Shown: positions 34,453 through 45,826 of the stretch, piece after piece
How positions within the stretch are numbered: position 1 is the first letter of the stretch
Layout: each line of letters starts with the position of its first letter
DNA from: Sambucus nigra
Taxonomy: Eukaryota > Streptophyta > Magnoliopsida > Dipsacales > Adoxaceae
DNA length: 64,000 bases
Assembly (NCBI GenBank): GCA_949130495.1
Contig: OX422211.1
Coordinates: 338,215,504-338,279,503 of the forward strand
Direction of reading: 5' to 3'
Translations under genes and position numbers: made by a program
The notes under the pieces: model-generated
Seen by the model: only the letters and a program-made list of their open reading frames with translations
What the model was told of the DNA's origin: nothing
Databases searched by the model: none

Positions 34453-35047
34453 TGTGAGTTCAAGAATTATCACAATAAATAATCCCAAAAAGCAAGTATG
34501 AAAAGAAAGAACTAATGAATCACACACAACACAAGATGTTCATGGTTTGACAACTTGCCTACGTCCATCGAGAGGTTACTGTTTCTTACTAGTGTCTCTC
34601 AAATAATCAGAGATACATACCCTTTGACCCGAGGTCGGGGTTTACATTTATAATAATAATTAAGCGGTTGAATTGTACAAGTAACTCATCAATCTTGTAG
34701 ATAGCTCTTAAGTGTCCCTAGATATCTGCCTGAGATTATTAGTAGACGATTTGAGCCTATCGCAATGTATTTCAGCACATATTAAATACAAGGTAAAGAA
34801 TTTAATGTTTTAATTGGGTTGGGCAGTCCACTCCATGTACTGGGCTGGTTGGCCGCATGATAGCTCCCACAGGTGGTTACATAGAAGTTATGGAAGGTTA
34901 TAAGTGGTTATGGGACTTTTTACAATTTTAAAAATACATGGGAGTGGAGCCTAATAAATCTTTTGTTTTTTTACTGTTTATTTATTTTCCTTTGAAAGAG
35001 GTCGTTGTGCTAGGCCCATAATGGAGAATGTAGCAAAGTGTGATACA
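34453..35047 (-). repeat. Tat-3 5' LTR (outer edge approximate)
   Basis: On the plus strand it begins TGTGAGTTCAAG right beside the primer-binding site. It contains TTGACAACTTGCCTACGTCC, similar in kind to the Tat-1 and Tat-2 LTR motif. The end at TGTGATACA (35047) is the best CA-ended candidate, but there is no second copy to confirm it. Confidence 0.55.
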
Positions 35048-36689
35048 TGTTAGTGAGGTTCCTGACTTTTAAAATCGAAATTAACAAGAAACTTAAGTTA
35101 TTAATATTATTATCAACGACATTAGTTAATAAGTCACTTGAAATTTAATTTATATATGATTAGTCCAGGCAAGAACCATTAATTTATAATAGATCAAATA
35201 TTATATGTGTGCTCGTGTTAATAGTATCATCATCTATACTATTTTTCTTTGTTTCAACTTTCCTCTTTAAATAGTGTGTTTTTCTCTCCATTCAAACCTC
35301 GTGATTTAAGGGTTACTTACAATATTTTCCATTGGCTGAAAAGGATCATAGACCATCGGGTAACAAATATTAATTTGATAATGACTACGCATCATCTAAC
35401 AAATGCAAACAAATGTATCTTGATATGCAAATATATAAACTAACTCACCTAGTATTCAAAACATCTTCAACCTCTTGGGTATATGTACGTAGTACATTTT
35501 TTTTGTAACTAGTCAAATCCTTCAATGATCAAGTGTGCTATAAATAAATTACACGATTAAGTCTAGGAGTCTGCTTTATAATCTTTTTATACCCTTGAAT
35601 TTTCAAGTGTCATGGATAAATTACACCCATTGAGTCCAACTACAAATCCAACTTTTATAATTACGAAATCATGTACATTAAAAGCCCATCTGCTAAATTT
35701 TCTAATAGCATACTACATTATGTGCCTCAAATATATCATTTGCTACACACTTAAATAGCAAACTCAAAATCCCGTGGCGAGGGCTGGGCCATTGTTTCCT
35801 GTATATTGTGTTCTAAAAAGCGCGCCTAGGCTTGAGGCTTGGGAGAAACGTCCTGCCTTAAGCCTTTTACGTCTTTTTCTTGGTAAAAAGCTTAAGATGC
35901 ATTTTTTTTTAAAACAAAAATGCTTTAGTGACTCGATATCGCCTTTAAAAACTTTTATTAAAAAATCGGACCAATTTCATTCAAAACAATCAAAAGACAA
36001 ATGGTATCCCAAACTTCTCCGCCTATTGTCCAAATAACATGCATTTTTTTCTTTTTTCTTTTTGTTTTTTTTGTTTTTTCCTTAGTATTTTAGTTTATAT
36101 ATATTCAGACATATTTTAAGATATGTACCATTTAGCATTTTTAATAGCCTTGTTATAGATAAAAATGTTAAAATATATTAAAAAAGGCCTAAACGCCAGG
36201 TCTGCCTAGGCTTCTAAGGCTTAAGGCTTGACTTCGAAGCCTCGATCACGCTTCGCATTTTTTAGAACCTTGCATGTATATGTTGAGCTGGAAGAGCCGA
36301 TAGCAGGTCCCAGCGTTTCATGCCTATCATCACAAAATACAATAAGATTACATTACATGGGAATTTATACCACGGCTTATATTCTTCAAGAAGAGAACAA
36401 TCACTCGACCAAAATTAAACAATTAAGCATCGGCAAATCAAATAAATTCAAACTCATTGAAATAGTATAGCTAATACATAAGCCAAAAATATCACTAGTT
36501 TGTCTTTCATAAAAAAAATAATGAAATTGTACTGACATAAAACTTGTAATTCATATTGTATTATTCTTGTTATAATATAGTGACATTCCTGCAAAATATT
36601 TCCTAGCCAATGTCAATAATCATCCATTTATTTTTGTCTTAAATAAAAGAAAGCTTAGTTATGTTTCCATGTCTACTTAATATGATGAT
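35048..36689. other. Unassigned AT-rich stretch containing a MITE-like element
   Basis: I recognise no gene. Short open frames are present, but none has a recognisable motif or a homologous copy elsewhere in the window. The one structured piece is the inverted-repeat element at 35811-36267. Confidence 0.5.
35811..36267. mobile_element. MITE-like non-autonomous DNA transposon
   Basis: The left end TTCTAAAAAGCG and the right end CGCATTTTTTAGAA are inverted copies. Inward of each, GCCTAGGC and GGCTTAAGGC-like words also appear in inverted arrangement (CTTGAGGCTTGG and CTTAAGCC on the left, GGCTTAAGGCTTG on the right). Small elements with TTCTAAAAAGCG ends and GCCTAGGCG-rich interiors are common in plants. 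I could not find a convincing target duplication. Confidence 0.5.
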
Positions 36690-36694
36690 TGATT

Positions 36695-36895
36695 TGATCA
36701 CATATCAAAGATATACAATCAATGGAAAAGAGAAAAGAGGGGCTAGGGTTTCATATTAACATAAACTAGAATACAATACAATATAATGAGAAGAAGGAAA
36801 GAGAATATATAACCTATTAAAATCACCTAACAATAAAAGAGAAAATACTAAAATACCTTTAATGCTAAATAGAACTGTAATATAAAACTCTAATA
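36695..36895 (-). repeat. Copia-2 3' LTR
   Basis: On the plus strand it runs TGATCACATATC to CTCTAATA, 201 bp. It is followed by CCCCCCTCAAAC, the polypurine tract on the minus strand, which fixes this boundary. The partner is 52104-52299. The minus-strand start is TA rather than TG. Confidence 0.9.
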
Positions 36896-37690
36896 TCCCC
36901 CCTCAAACTCACGATGCTGCAGCGAGAAGCATTGAGAGTTTGCCAACCAAAAAATGAAAATGCTGAACTGGATGAGACTTCGTAAACAAATCAGCTATCT
37001 ATGTGGAAGAAAAAATGAAAGGCAAAGTGATGACGTCATGTGTAAGATGATGACGAGTGATATGAAAATCAATCTCGATGTACTTAGTCCTCTCATGAAA
37101 AATTGAATTATGAGCAATCTGAATAGCACTCTTATTATCACAGTACATAGGAGTGGGCTGAGAGAGAGAAAGAGACACCCATATCTGCAAGTAACCGACA
37201 TAGCCAAATAACCTTACGAGTAGTAGAAGCCATAGCACGATACTCGGATTCCATGAAAGACACAGAAATAACAGCATGGTTTTTTCTCTTTGAAGAAATA
37301 AGAGAATCGCCCAGAAATATACAAAATCCAGTAACTGACTTGCGATCTGTAGGATCACCGGCCCAATTAGCATCAGAGTATGCACGCAGCTCCAAAGAAT
37401 AAAATGAAGGAAGTAAAAGACTCTGAAAGCGAGTGCCTCTCAAGTATCATAATACACTATGAACAACTGCCCAATGAACCGTAGTAGGGGCAGTAACAAA
37501 CTGACTAACAACATAGACTACGTGAGCTATATCTGGACGAGTAATAGTAAGATAAACTAAGTTTCCCACAATAGTGCGATATAAGGTAGGATCAGGTAAA
37601 AGAACACCATCATACGGGGACAGATGAACATTAAGCTCCAGAGGGGTATCAACAATCTTAGTATCAGAGTGGCAAGCACGCTCAAGAATG
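36896..37690 (-). pseudogene. Copia-2 RNase H region, broken
   Basis: Minus strand. [20 protein letters not shown] (near 37545-37490) is the connection region. Next come LRAYSDANWAGDPTDRKSVT (37390-37330), ISSKRKNHAVISVSFMESEY and, in a shifted frame, CDNKSAIQIAHN and HERTKYIEIDFH (37140-37070). These are the RNase H landmarks of copia elements. There is at least one stop near 37690, one near 37448 and a frame change near 37170. The polypurine tract and LTR follow. Confidence 0.85.
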
Positions 37691-38802
37691 TCCTAGATGT
37701 ACTTAGACTGTGACAGAAGATAACCCTTTGGAGAATAAGCTACCTCAATACCCAAAAAGTAATGTAAGGGAGCTAAATCCTTCATCTCAAAACAACGAAA
37801 TAATTCAAACTTCAACGCTGTAATCCCACTAACATCATCCCCAGTAATAATCAAATCATCAACATACAAAGAGACCAGAATATGACCACCAGAGGTGCAC
37901 CGGATAAAGATAGTTGAATCATGCTCACTTGGAAGGAATCCAAGAGAGGTAATCATCGTAGAAAACTTCTCAAACCAAGCCTGTGGTTCCTGTTTGAGAC
38001 CATATAAGGCTTTCTTAAGCCTACAAACTTCATCAGGACCATAAGGAACACCCGGAGAAGGAGTCATATAAACCTCCTCGTGAAGATCGTCATTCAAGGA
38101 TGCATTTTTAACACCCATTTACGATATATGCCACTGACGGACAAATGCAACAGCAATAAGAGTACGGATAGTAGTCAATTTGGCAACAGGAGCAAAGGTC
38201 TCGTCATAATCCATACCATATTGTTGAGAAAAACCCTGAGCAACCAATCTTGCTTTGTACTGCTCAACTGACCCATCTGACCTGGTTTTGATTTTATATA
38301 CCCAACAAGATCCAATTGCCCACTTACTAGAAGGTAAGGGGATCAAACTTCAAGTATCTGTCTGATGCAAAGCAGAGAGTTCCTCAACCATAGCCTGCTG
38401 CCAAAGAGGATCAAGAGTACCTCTATATAAGACAAAGGCTTAGAGAGGTTGTGAACGGAGGATAGAAATGAAGCAAAAGAAATAGAATAACAAGAATAAA
38501 CAAAATCTGGAGATTGAGTGGACTTACATGGACATTTTGGATAGCGAGAAGGAGGTTCCACCATTTCAATAGGCGCTTAGGTGGCCACACGAAAAGGGGG
38601 GGCATCAGGAACCTCAAATGGCAAAGTACATGTATCAGTAGAAATAATAGGAGCAGGAGAAACATGGGGTGGAACACTGTTAGTGGTGCAAGGTGCTTGA
38701 GATGGCACACTCTCATCATTATCAAATAACGGATCAATATTAAAGAGATCAGATTTAGTGAGTTCATGAGGGCTATCGGGAATAGAAAAGAAAGGGATAT
38801 GC
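37691..38802 (-). pseudogene. Copia-2 reverse transcriptase, broken
   Basis: Minus strand. CWVYKIKTRSDGSVEQYKAR and LVAQGFSQQYGMDYDETFAP (38300-38190) open the polymerase. A stop falls at 38119 where QMDVKNAF is expected; the sequence after it reads MGVKNASLN, so the first catalytic Asp is Gly. LKKALYGLKQEPQAWFEKF (38020-37960) and LYVDDLIITGDD (near 37880-37840) are intact. KDLAPLHYFLGIEV follows. The 38350-38802 segment is the variable linker after integrase and carries frame breaks. Confidence 0.87.
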
Positions 38803-39357
38803 TCAAGAAACACAACATGTCAAGAGACATAATTTTTTAGTAACTGGATCATAAAAATGATATCCCTTTTGACCCTCACCATAACGAAGAAAGACACAAA
38901 TATCTGACTTTGGAGATAATTTGGTGTGTTCCACATGAGGTCGAAGAACAAAATGAATACAACCAAACACCTTTAAGGAAGAATAATCAGGGGCAGACCC
39001 ATACGAACCTTTCAAAAGGTGACAAACTTGAGCAATAAGAAGTCAAAATCTTATTAATCAGATTGACATCAGTAAGGATAGCCTCTCCCCAGAACTCACC
39101 AGGGATATATGCGGATAATAAAAGAGAGCGAGCAGTATCAACAATGTGCCTATGTTTCCTTTCAGCAACACCATTTTGCTCAGGAGTGTCAGTACAAAAT
39201 GATTGGTGAATAGCTCCATCTAAATCAACCAACTCACCAAATTTTTGAGAAGTATATCCCCCACCCAAATCACATCTAAAACATTTGATAATAGTAGAAT
39301 TTTGAGTTTTGACAACGGCACGAAATTTAATATAAATATGAAAAAAATTCGAACGTC
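38803..39357 (-). pseudogene. Copia-2 integrase, C-terminal part
   Basis: Minus strand, resuming just left of the Tekay insertion. KCFRCDLGGGYTSQKFGELV holds the second catalytic Asp (GGEY is now GGGY). PEQNGVAERKHRHIVDTARS holds the third acidic residue. EFWGEAILTDVNLIN and DYSSLKVFGCIHFVLRP with SDICVFLRYGEGQKGYHFYD complete the usual C-terminal succession. A frame break lies near 39010. The missing first part is at 50228-51012. Confidence 0.85.
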
Positions 39358-39362
39358 GTTTC

Positions 39363-40722
39363 TTGGACACACCGCCTAATTAAATACCGGGTGATCAGTC
39401 ATTTATTAAATTAAAAATCAAGGTGGACGGTTGGTTCATTCTTAGCATCACTGTTGCAAAATAAAATTTTCAATTTAAAAACCCTAAATAATTAAGCTAA
39501 GTGTCAAAACAATTTAAAACCTTATTTCCAATTTATTAAATCCAAACATAAAAACCTTTTTAATAACCAACATTTTAAGAATTCATAAATGCAAAGGAAT
39601 GATAATATTACACAAGAATTTAAATCATCTAGATAAACCAAACCAGTTTAAAACCATAAATGAAACCATCCTGACAATAATTAAAACCCAAAGAGTACCG
39701 AATACTATAAATGCAAATGAACAGTAATCTCTGACAAATCCAACTGAATAGGGAAACGGGCGACACATGCCCTAACTAATCAGAACTAAAATAAGAATAG
39801 AGTCAACAACGAGATCTTCTAAGCAATGGCCTGCAACTCCCACATAAGCTGTAGCTTGTCCGTTTCAAGGAATCTAAGCATGACGCCCATCTGGCTGGGC
39901 ACCTGTAATATATACATATATATACAAAAGAAAAGAAATAACAGGAAACGGGTCAGAGCCCGATGTAAAACGGTTTAAAAATAGTTTATCAAGTATTTAA
40001 AATGCTTACCGGCTAATGTAACAACCATGTTAGTATGCGACACTCTCTTGAGAAATTCTTTCCTCTCATCTAGTGTGCACGCCTACCGTACTATTAATCT
40101 CAAAGGTTTATTTTAACTCAGATTTCCAATAAGGTTTTATTCCGTTAAATACTATGGCTAAGATAATTAATTTTTGAAAATTAATCTCTCATATATCTTA
40201 TGTTATATAAAATAACCCAGTGATGTCACAAAATTCCCAAACACTCATAATAAAGTTGGAGTATTTATTCATTACTTAACTACTTTTACGCATAGTAGAA
40301 AGTTCCCATACTTAAGTATATATAGATATATTAGTCACTCATATAATATATATACTTTCAGTACCCCACATAAAATATATGGTGCTGGCATACTGTGCTA
40401 TCAAGTCCCTGTATCACTCGTACTAAGGGAAATACTAGTTCGGAATCACTTTCGAACTGTATTAACATAAAAGACATACAATTGGAGGCAAAGTATAGTT
40501 CCAAGTCACTAAGAGGTCAGCATATACCCTCACGTCTCTTAGGACCATCTGACTCTCACTCAAATAGCATGTATCAAGGATACTATCTTCTAGGGTACAA
40601 GTCCTTATCCCCCATAAAGGCCCAATCGAGATAAGACTGTCCTGGCGCGGAAAGCCCCATGATAGCAAGTAGCTCGAGTATGATTTTTACATAGATATAT
40701 ATAATATATGCCTAATCACTCA

Positions 40723-40758
<36 letters not shown>

Positions 40759-42325
40759 TATTCACATTTCTAAATTAGTTGCGCCCATGGCCCATAATTA
40801 TAATTATCCGTTCTTCGCACATTTTACTTGGTTATCTCGCATAACGGACTCGTCACTTTTATTCTCACATATAAGTTACTCCATACTTACTTCTCATCTC
40901 TCAAAGTATTCTATTTATCTAAGTAAAATTTCAGTAGGCACTTTCACTTATCTCCTAGTCTAACTTACTCACGAGTCTCGATCTTTTATTAGACGTACGC
41001 ATGATTTCATATGTGTGAATAACTCTCCGTTAACCCAAAATTTCATACTACATTAAATCTCACTCAACGGGGTCTACCTAGGCCCTACTAGTCCTCTTTA
41101 TATGCCATTATACTCTAACAATAACAATCAAGGGTTCCTACGCATTTTAACCGGATTAAACCAACGGACGAAAAATATGCAATTTTTCAGGAGGGGTCGA
41201 TCGATCGATGTTCTTGGGTCAATCGATCGATCAAGCAGTTCTTGCCCAGAAACTGGCATTAAAATCTACGGGTTCCATCTTCCAATTTTTTCCAAAACGT
41301 CATTAACAACTTCCAAACTCTCAAATAACATTACTACAAGTTCTATATACATATATGCAAGATTTCCTACGTGAAACATGTACAAATTCAACAACGGAAT
41401 TGAATTAAAGGGTCAATTTATTTTAATTATCAATAACCCTAACTTCCTACTAAACTTCCATTATTCTATTTCTTTCTCCAGATTTCTCACTTCTAAATTA
41501 ATCAATTTTCGTGGGTAATCCTCTACATATGATTGGGATGTCCAGAGTTTATTTACTTTCTCTACAACATGTGATTGGGTTCTCTAAATCCTTGAGTTCA
41601 TCTAACATGGTGTGACATTTAACTAAAAGAGAAGCAAGATAGATACTTGCCTGGAATTTGAGTTTCTGATTTGCGGGCGAAAGAGGTATGGTTGCGTTCC
41701 TCGTCGCGCGATCTACGCTTTAGTGGTGGTGGCGGTGTAAACAGTTGAATCTTTGGCCTTGAGTTGCTTGGAAAGCTCTCCAACTCCTTCTTTAATGGAC
41801 GTTCTTTGATTTTGTGTTTGTTAACCCTAGAAGACAACTCCTAAAGACTGATTTATCCTTAGAAAATTTGTGGGTTTAATTACCCAAAAATGTCAAATAT
41901 CTATAATACCCTCCCGGGATGCCAATTAGGCCTAAAAATGCCCCGAGACCCAAACTAAACCATTGGGTACATTATTTTGACTATCTCAACCCTTCCGGAC
42001 ACATTGGCGTACTCAAAATGACCATACGGGCGACTTATAATTTATTCACTTTTAATAATAATAATTTAGTCCTGACACGACACAAGCGCGTCCCGACTTA
42101 AATTTCCATAATTGCCATTTTGTTCACTTGTGACAATTTTTATAAAATCAATCTTATATATTACTTTACTCATTTAGTAATATTCGAAAAATTTCCAATA
42201 ATTATTACCTCTCGTCACGCTAGTAACTATTTAAATAAATTCCCGAATTAATATTAAATTAAAATCTCAATTTAAATTTAATAAATCCCCAAATTTTAAA
42301 AGCCATAAAAATACGGGGTATTACA
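39363..42325 (-). repeat. Tekay 3' LTR
   Basis: It begins TTGGACACACCGCC (a mutated TGTGACACCCCGCC) and ends CGGGGTATTACA, with the polypurine tract immediately inside. It contains a GATC-rich palindromic stretch (41196-41235) and a (TA)n run (about 40726-40756) longer than in the other copy. Plus-strand reading frames at 41102 and 41919 recur in the other LTR only because the LTR is duplicated. Confidence 0.93.
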
Positions 42326-42340
42326 TACTTCCCCCCTAAT
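42326..42340 (-). other. Tekay polypurine tract
   Basis: The minus strand reads TTAGGGGGGAAGTA directly before the LTR start TGTAATACCCCG. This is the plus-strand primer site and it fixes the inner LTR edge. Confidence 0.85.
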
Positions 42341-42349
42341 AATGGAATT

Positions 42350-43660
42350 TCATCCCAAAATTTGAAAAAAAAAATAAGGCATAGATGGTAAGAATAAATC
42401 TGGGTATCTCTCGTGCATATCTGCCTCTCGCTCCCAAGTGGATTCCTCTACATTATGATGCTCCCACTGGACCCGTACAAGTGGGACTACCTTCAACCTC
42501 AATTTTCTCTCGCTATGGTCTAGGATATTCACTAGTCTCTCCTCGTAAGAGTTGTTGAGCTGTAAATCAATCTCCTCTATCGTGATGTGAGTATGGGCCA
42601 TGTCATCCCGAAGATATCATCTCAATGACGAGATGTGAAACACATCGTGAATACAGTGCAAATGCTCTGGAAACCCCAATCTGTATACCACCGGCCCAAT
42701 CTTCTCGATAATGGGAAATGGTCCCACGTACCTCGGAGACAACTTCCCTTTCTTCCCGAACCTCATTACTCCTCTCATAGGAGACACACGCAATAATACT
42801 TGGTCCCCCACATTGAACTCTCGAAAAAACCATTTTCCATTGACGTAGCTTTTCTTCCTGTCCTAGGCTACGCGAATGTGACTCCTGATAAGCTCAATCC
42901 AAGCTGAAGTTTCCTGAATCACCTCTGGTCCGAGTAACTTGTTGTCCCCCACCTCTAGCCAATAAGCAGAAGAACGACAAGACCTTCCATATAATGCATC
43001 AAATGGGGCCATGCCGATCGTGAACTAGTAGGAGTTATTATAAGCAAACTCCACCAGTGGAAGATACGGCTCCCATCCTCCTCCAAAATCAAGGACACAC
43101 ATGCATAGCATATCCTCCAACATCTGATTGGTGCGCTTTGTCTATCCATCCATTTGCGGGTGATAAGTTGAACTCAATCTCAACTCTGTACCCATGGCCT
43201 CCTGAAAGCTCTCCCAGAAGTGCAACACATAATTTTTTCTCTATCACACACAATATACAGGGGCACCCCATGTAGCCTAACAATCTCGGCAATGAATAAC
43301 TGTGCATACTGGCCCATGGTATAGTATGTTCGTACTGGAAGGAAATAAGCAACCTTGGTCAACCGATCCACTATAACCTATATGGAGTCGTGACCCCTCT
43401 GTGATGTAGGCATCCCAGTAATGAAGTCTATGTAAATACTCTCCCACTTTCACGTAGGTATCTCCAATGGTTGAAGTAATCCCGACGGTTTCTGGTGGTC
43501 TACCTTTACCATCTGACAAGTAGAACACTTGGACACGAACTCGGCAATGTCCTTCTTCATTCCACTCCACCAGTACTTCTGCCTCATATCCTGGTACATC
43601 TTATCCCCTCTGGGATGTATCACAAATCTGGACCCGTGAGACTGTGTCATCACTGCATGA
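42350..43660 (-). pseudogene. Tekay integrase and chromodomain, broken
   Basis: Minus strand. The zinc region shows IHPRGDKMYQDMRQKYWWSG with CSTC (43620-43520). The core shows VDRLTKVAYFLPVRTYY and CDREK (43370-43240). Later blocks include GKKGKLSPRYVGPFPIIEK and YRLGFPEHLHCIHDVFHISS (42770-42620). The chromodomain (about 42540-42385) reads EERLVNILDHSERKLRLK, VPLVRVQWEHH and EESTWEREADM. In the family this domain directs insertion to heterochromatin by binding histone H3 marks. Frames change repeatedly (for example near 43370, 43150 and 42840). Confidence 0.88.
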
Positions 43661-45590
43661 CGTAAGTATTCTCCTTAAGGGATCACCAATCTCCCATTAA
43701 ACCTCAAGCCTCCATCAGAACTTAACGAATAGGACTCAACACCCTCAGCTATAAGCTGTACAATCTATTCCTGAGGAAATGAATCCGCTGTCTGTGCCTG
43801 TATCACACTCGTAATAATCTCTGGTGTGACTGTGATGAGGGATACAAAGGAACGGGATACCGCATCCTGGTGACCCAACTCTTTCCACTTCACTTTTCAG
43901 ACGTTCGCTACATTGCCCACCGATCTACGGCCTAACGCATCATCAACCACGTTAGCCTTTCCCGGATGGTATTGTATTTTAAACTGGTAGTCTTTCACAA
44001 ACTCCAGCCATCTGCGCTGACGCATATTCAGCTTTCACTGGGTGAACAAGTACTAAAGTGACTTGTGGTCTGTGAACAAGCAAAACTTCTCCCCTAACAA
44101 GTAATTTCTCCAAATCTTCAATGAAAAACGACCGCTGCTAGCTCTAGATCGTGGGTGGGGTAATTCCTTTCATGAGGCTTTAGCTTGCGGGAGGCAAAAG
44201 CTATAGCCTTATCCTCCTGCTGAAGTACTCCCCCGAGTCCTCGTAAAGAGGCATCAGTGTACACCAGATATTCTACTCCCTGCTTGGGAAAAGCAATAAC
44301 TGGCGCCGAAGTCAACTTATCTTTCATCTCATCAAAAGCCAATTGACAAGCATCATCCCAAACATATGGAATTCTCTTGCGAGTCAAATTCATCAACGGA
44401 CCCGCTATCTTCGAAAAGCCTCGGATGAATCTCTTGTAGTACCCGGGTAACCCCAAGAAACTATGGACTTCCATCGGTGTCGTGGGATGTCCCCACTCCC
44501 TCACCGCCGACACTTTAATTGGGTCAACTGATATTCCCAATTCCAACACAACATGCCCCAAAAACTGTACCTCTCGTAACTAAAATTTGTATTTCTTATA
44601 CTTAGAATATAGTTGATGCTCTAGTAGGTTCTGAAGAACCTACCTCAAGTGCTTGGCATGATCCTCCTCAGTGTGTCAATATATCAGGATGTAATCTATG
44701 AAAATGATGACAAACTGATCCAAGAACTCTCTGAACACTCGATTCATTCAATCCATGAATACGGCTGGAGAATTTATCATCCCAAACGACATGACTCTGA
44801 ACTCATAGGACCCATATCTCGTTAAGAAAGCAGTCTTTGACACATCTTGCTCCTTAATCCGTAGCTGATGATATCCCGATCTCAAATCTATCTTCGAGAA
44901 GAATGTTTCTCCCCTCAACTGGTCGAACAGGTCATCGATTTGAGGCAATGGATATTTGTTTGGTATCGTGACCTTGTTCATCTCTCGATAATCCACGTAT
45001 AACCTCAGTGAACCATCTTTCTTCTTCATAAACAATATTGGAGCGCTCCAAGGTGAGGAGATCCTATGAATGAATCCCTGACCTAACAGCTGCTCTATCT
45101 GATCTCGTAACTCCCTCATCTCTATTGAAGCCATATGGTATGGTACACGTGCTATCGGTCGAGTTCTCGGCATCAAGTCTATGATGAAATCTATTTCTTG
45201 ACAGGGGGGTTAGCCCAGTATCTCCTGAAATACATCGGAATACTCACGAATAACTGGAATCGAATCTAAAGGAATCAAAATCTCCTTAGAGGTATCCTCC
45301 TCTATATAGTACAAATGGGTGGAAGATCCTCCCTCTGGGTGAGGCATCATCACCAAAAACATCTCCTGCCCTAGAATGGCAAAGATAATACTCCCACTGA
45401 AAAAATCTATCATGGCTCTGTATGCAGCGAGCCAATCCATGCCAATAATAACATCGTGCTCATGCATCTCTAAGACTAGCATGTCTGCCGGTAAAATCAA
45501 GCTACCAATCTCTACTCCTACACCCCGGCATATAAAGAAAATCAAAGACCCATTCTCCAGTGGTGAGTTTACGCATGTCACAGTGCTCTC
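43661..45590 (-). pseudogene. Tekay reverse transcriptase and RNase H, broken
   Basis: Minus strand. ILPADMLVLEMHEHDVIIGM (45500-45450) is the end of the protease region. The polymerase shows [40 protein letters not shown] sequence and [16 protein letters not shown]. The active site is FIDY (44691-44702) instead of FIDD, so the second catalytic Asp is lost. Stops follow at about 44690 and 44580. The thumb and RNase H show [36 protein letters not shown] and [20 protein letters not shown] with the RNase H Asp and Glu visible. Confidence 0.9.
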
Positions 45591-45607
45591 TGCCGTGTCT
45601 AATAACC

Positions 45608-45826
45608 CTAAGGCCCGTGAAAATGAGTAGCTATAAAATAGTGCGATGCCTCAGTATCAAATAAAACCCGACCCATAATGCCATGGATAGGAAATGTACC
45701 CTCAATTGCGGGTGGTGCCTGAGGTGCTGCTGCCTGGCGGACGTTATAGACACGTCCGTACTGCAATTTCCCCTGCTGAACTGGAGCTGCTGGGATGGTG
45801 GGTAAGGCTAGAACCTGAGCTGGCAC
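45608..45826 (-). pseudogene. Tekay protease, active-site motif altered
   Basis: Minus strand. GRVLFDTEASHYFIATHF (near 45665-45625) is the retropepsin block. The expected DTGAS or DSGAS is DTEAS, so the Asp is kept but the invariant Gly is Glu. A stop or frame change separates it from 45581, where the domain continues. Confidence 0.8.

Larger units (their letters stand above)
33720..35047 (-). mobile_element. Tat-3: remnant of an older Tat-type element (LTR, PBS, gag start)
   Basis: Minus strand: LTR, then a TGGTGCCGTCTGCGG primer-binding site, then the first 660 bp of gag, cut by the end of CACTA-1. It is the outermost element of the left nest. The remainder of its gag and pol should lie beyond CACTA-1 on the left, but nothing there resembles it. 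Confidence 0.7.

Noticed and set aside
37138..38830. Extra minus- and plus-strand frames over Copia-2 pol
   Set aside because: Out-of-frame readings of the polymerase and RNase H. Only the frames with YVDD and the RNase H landmarks were kept.
41919..42101. 60-codon plus-strand ORF conserved at 49816-49998
   Set aside because: Its two copies lie at the same place in the two Tekay LTRs. Conservation simply reflects LTR duplication at insertion.
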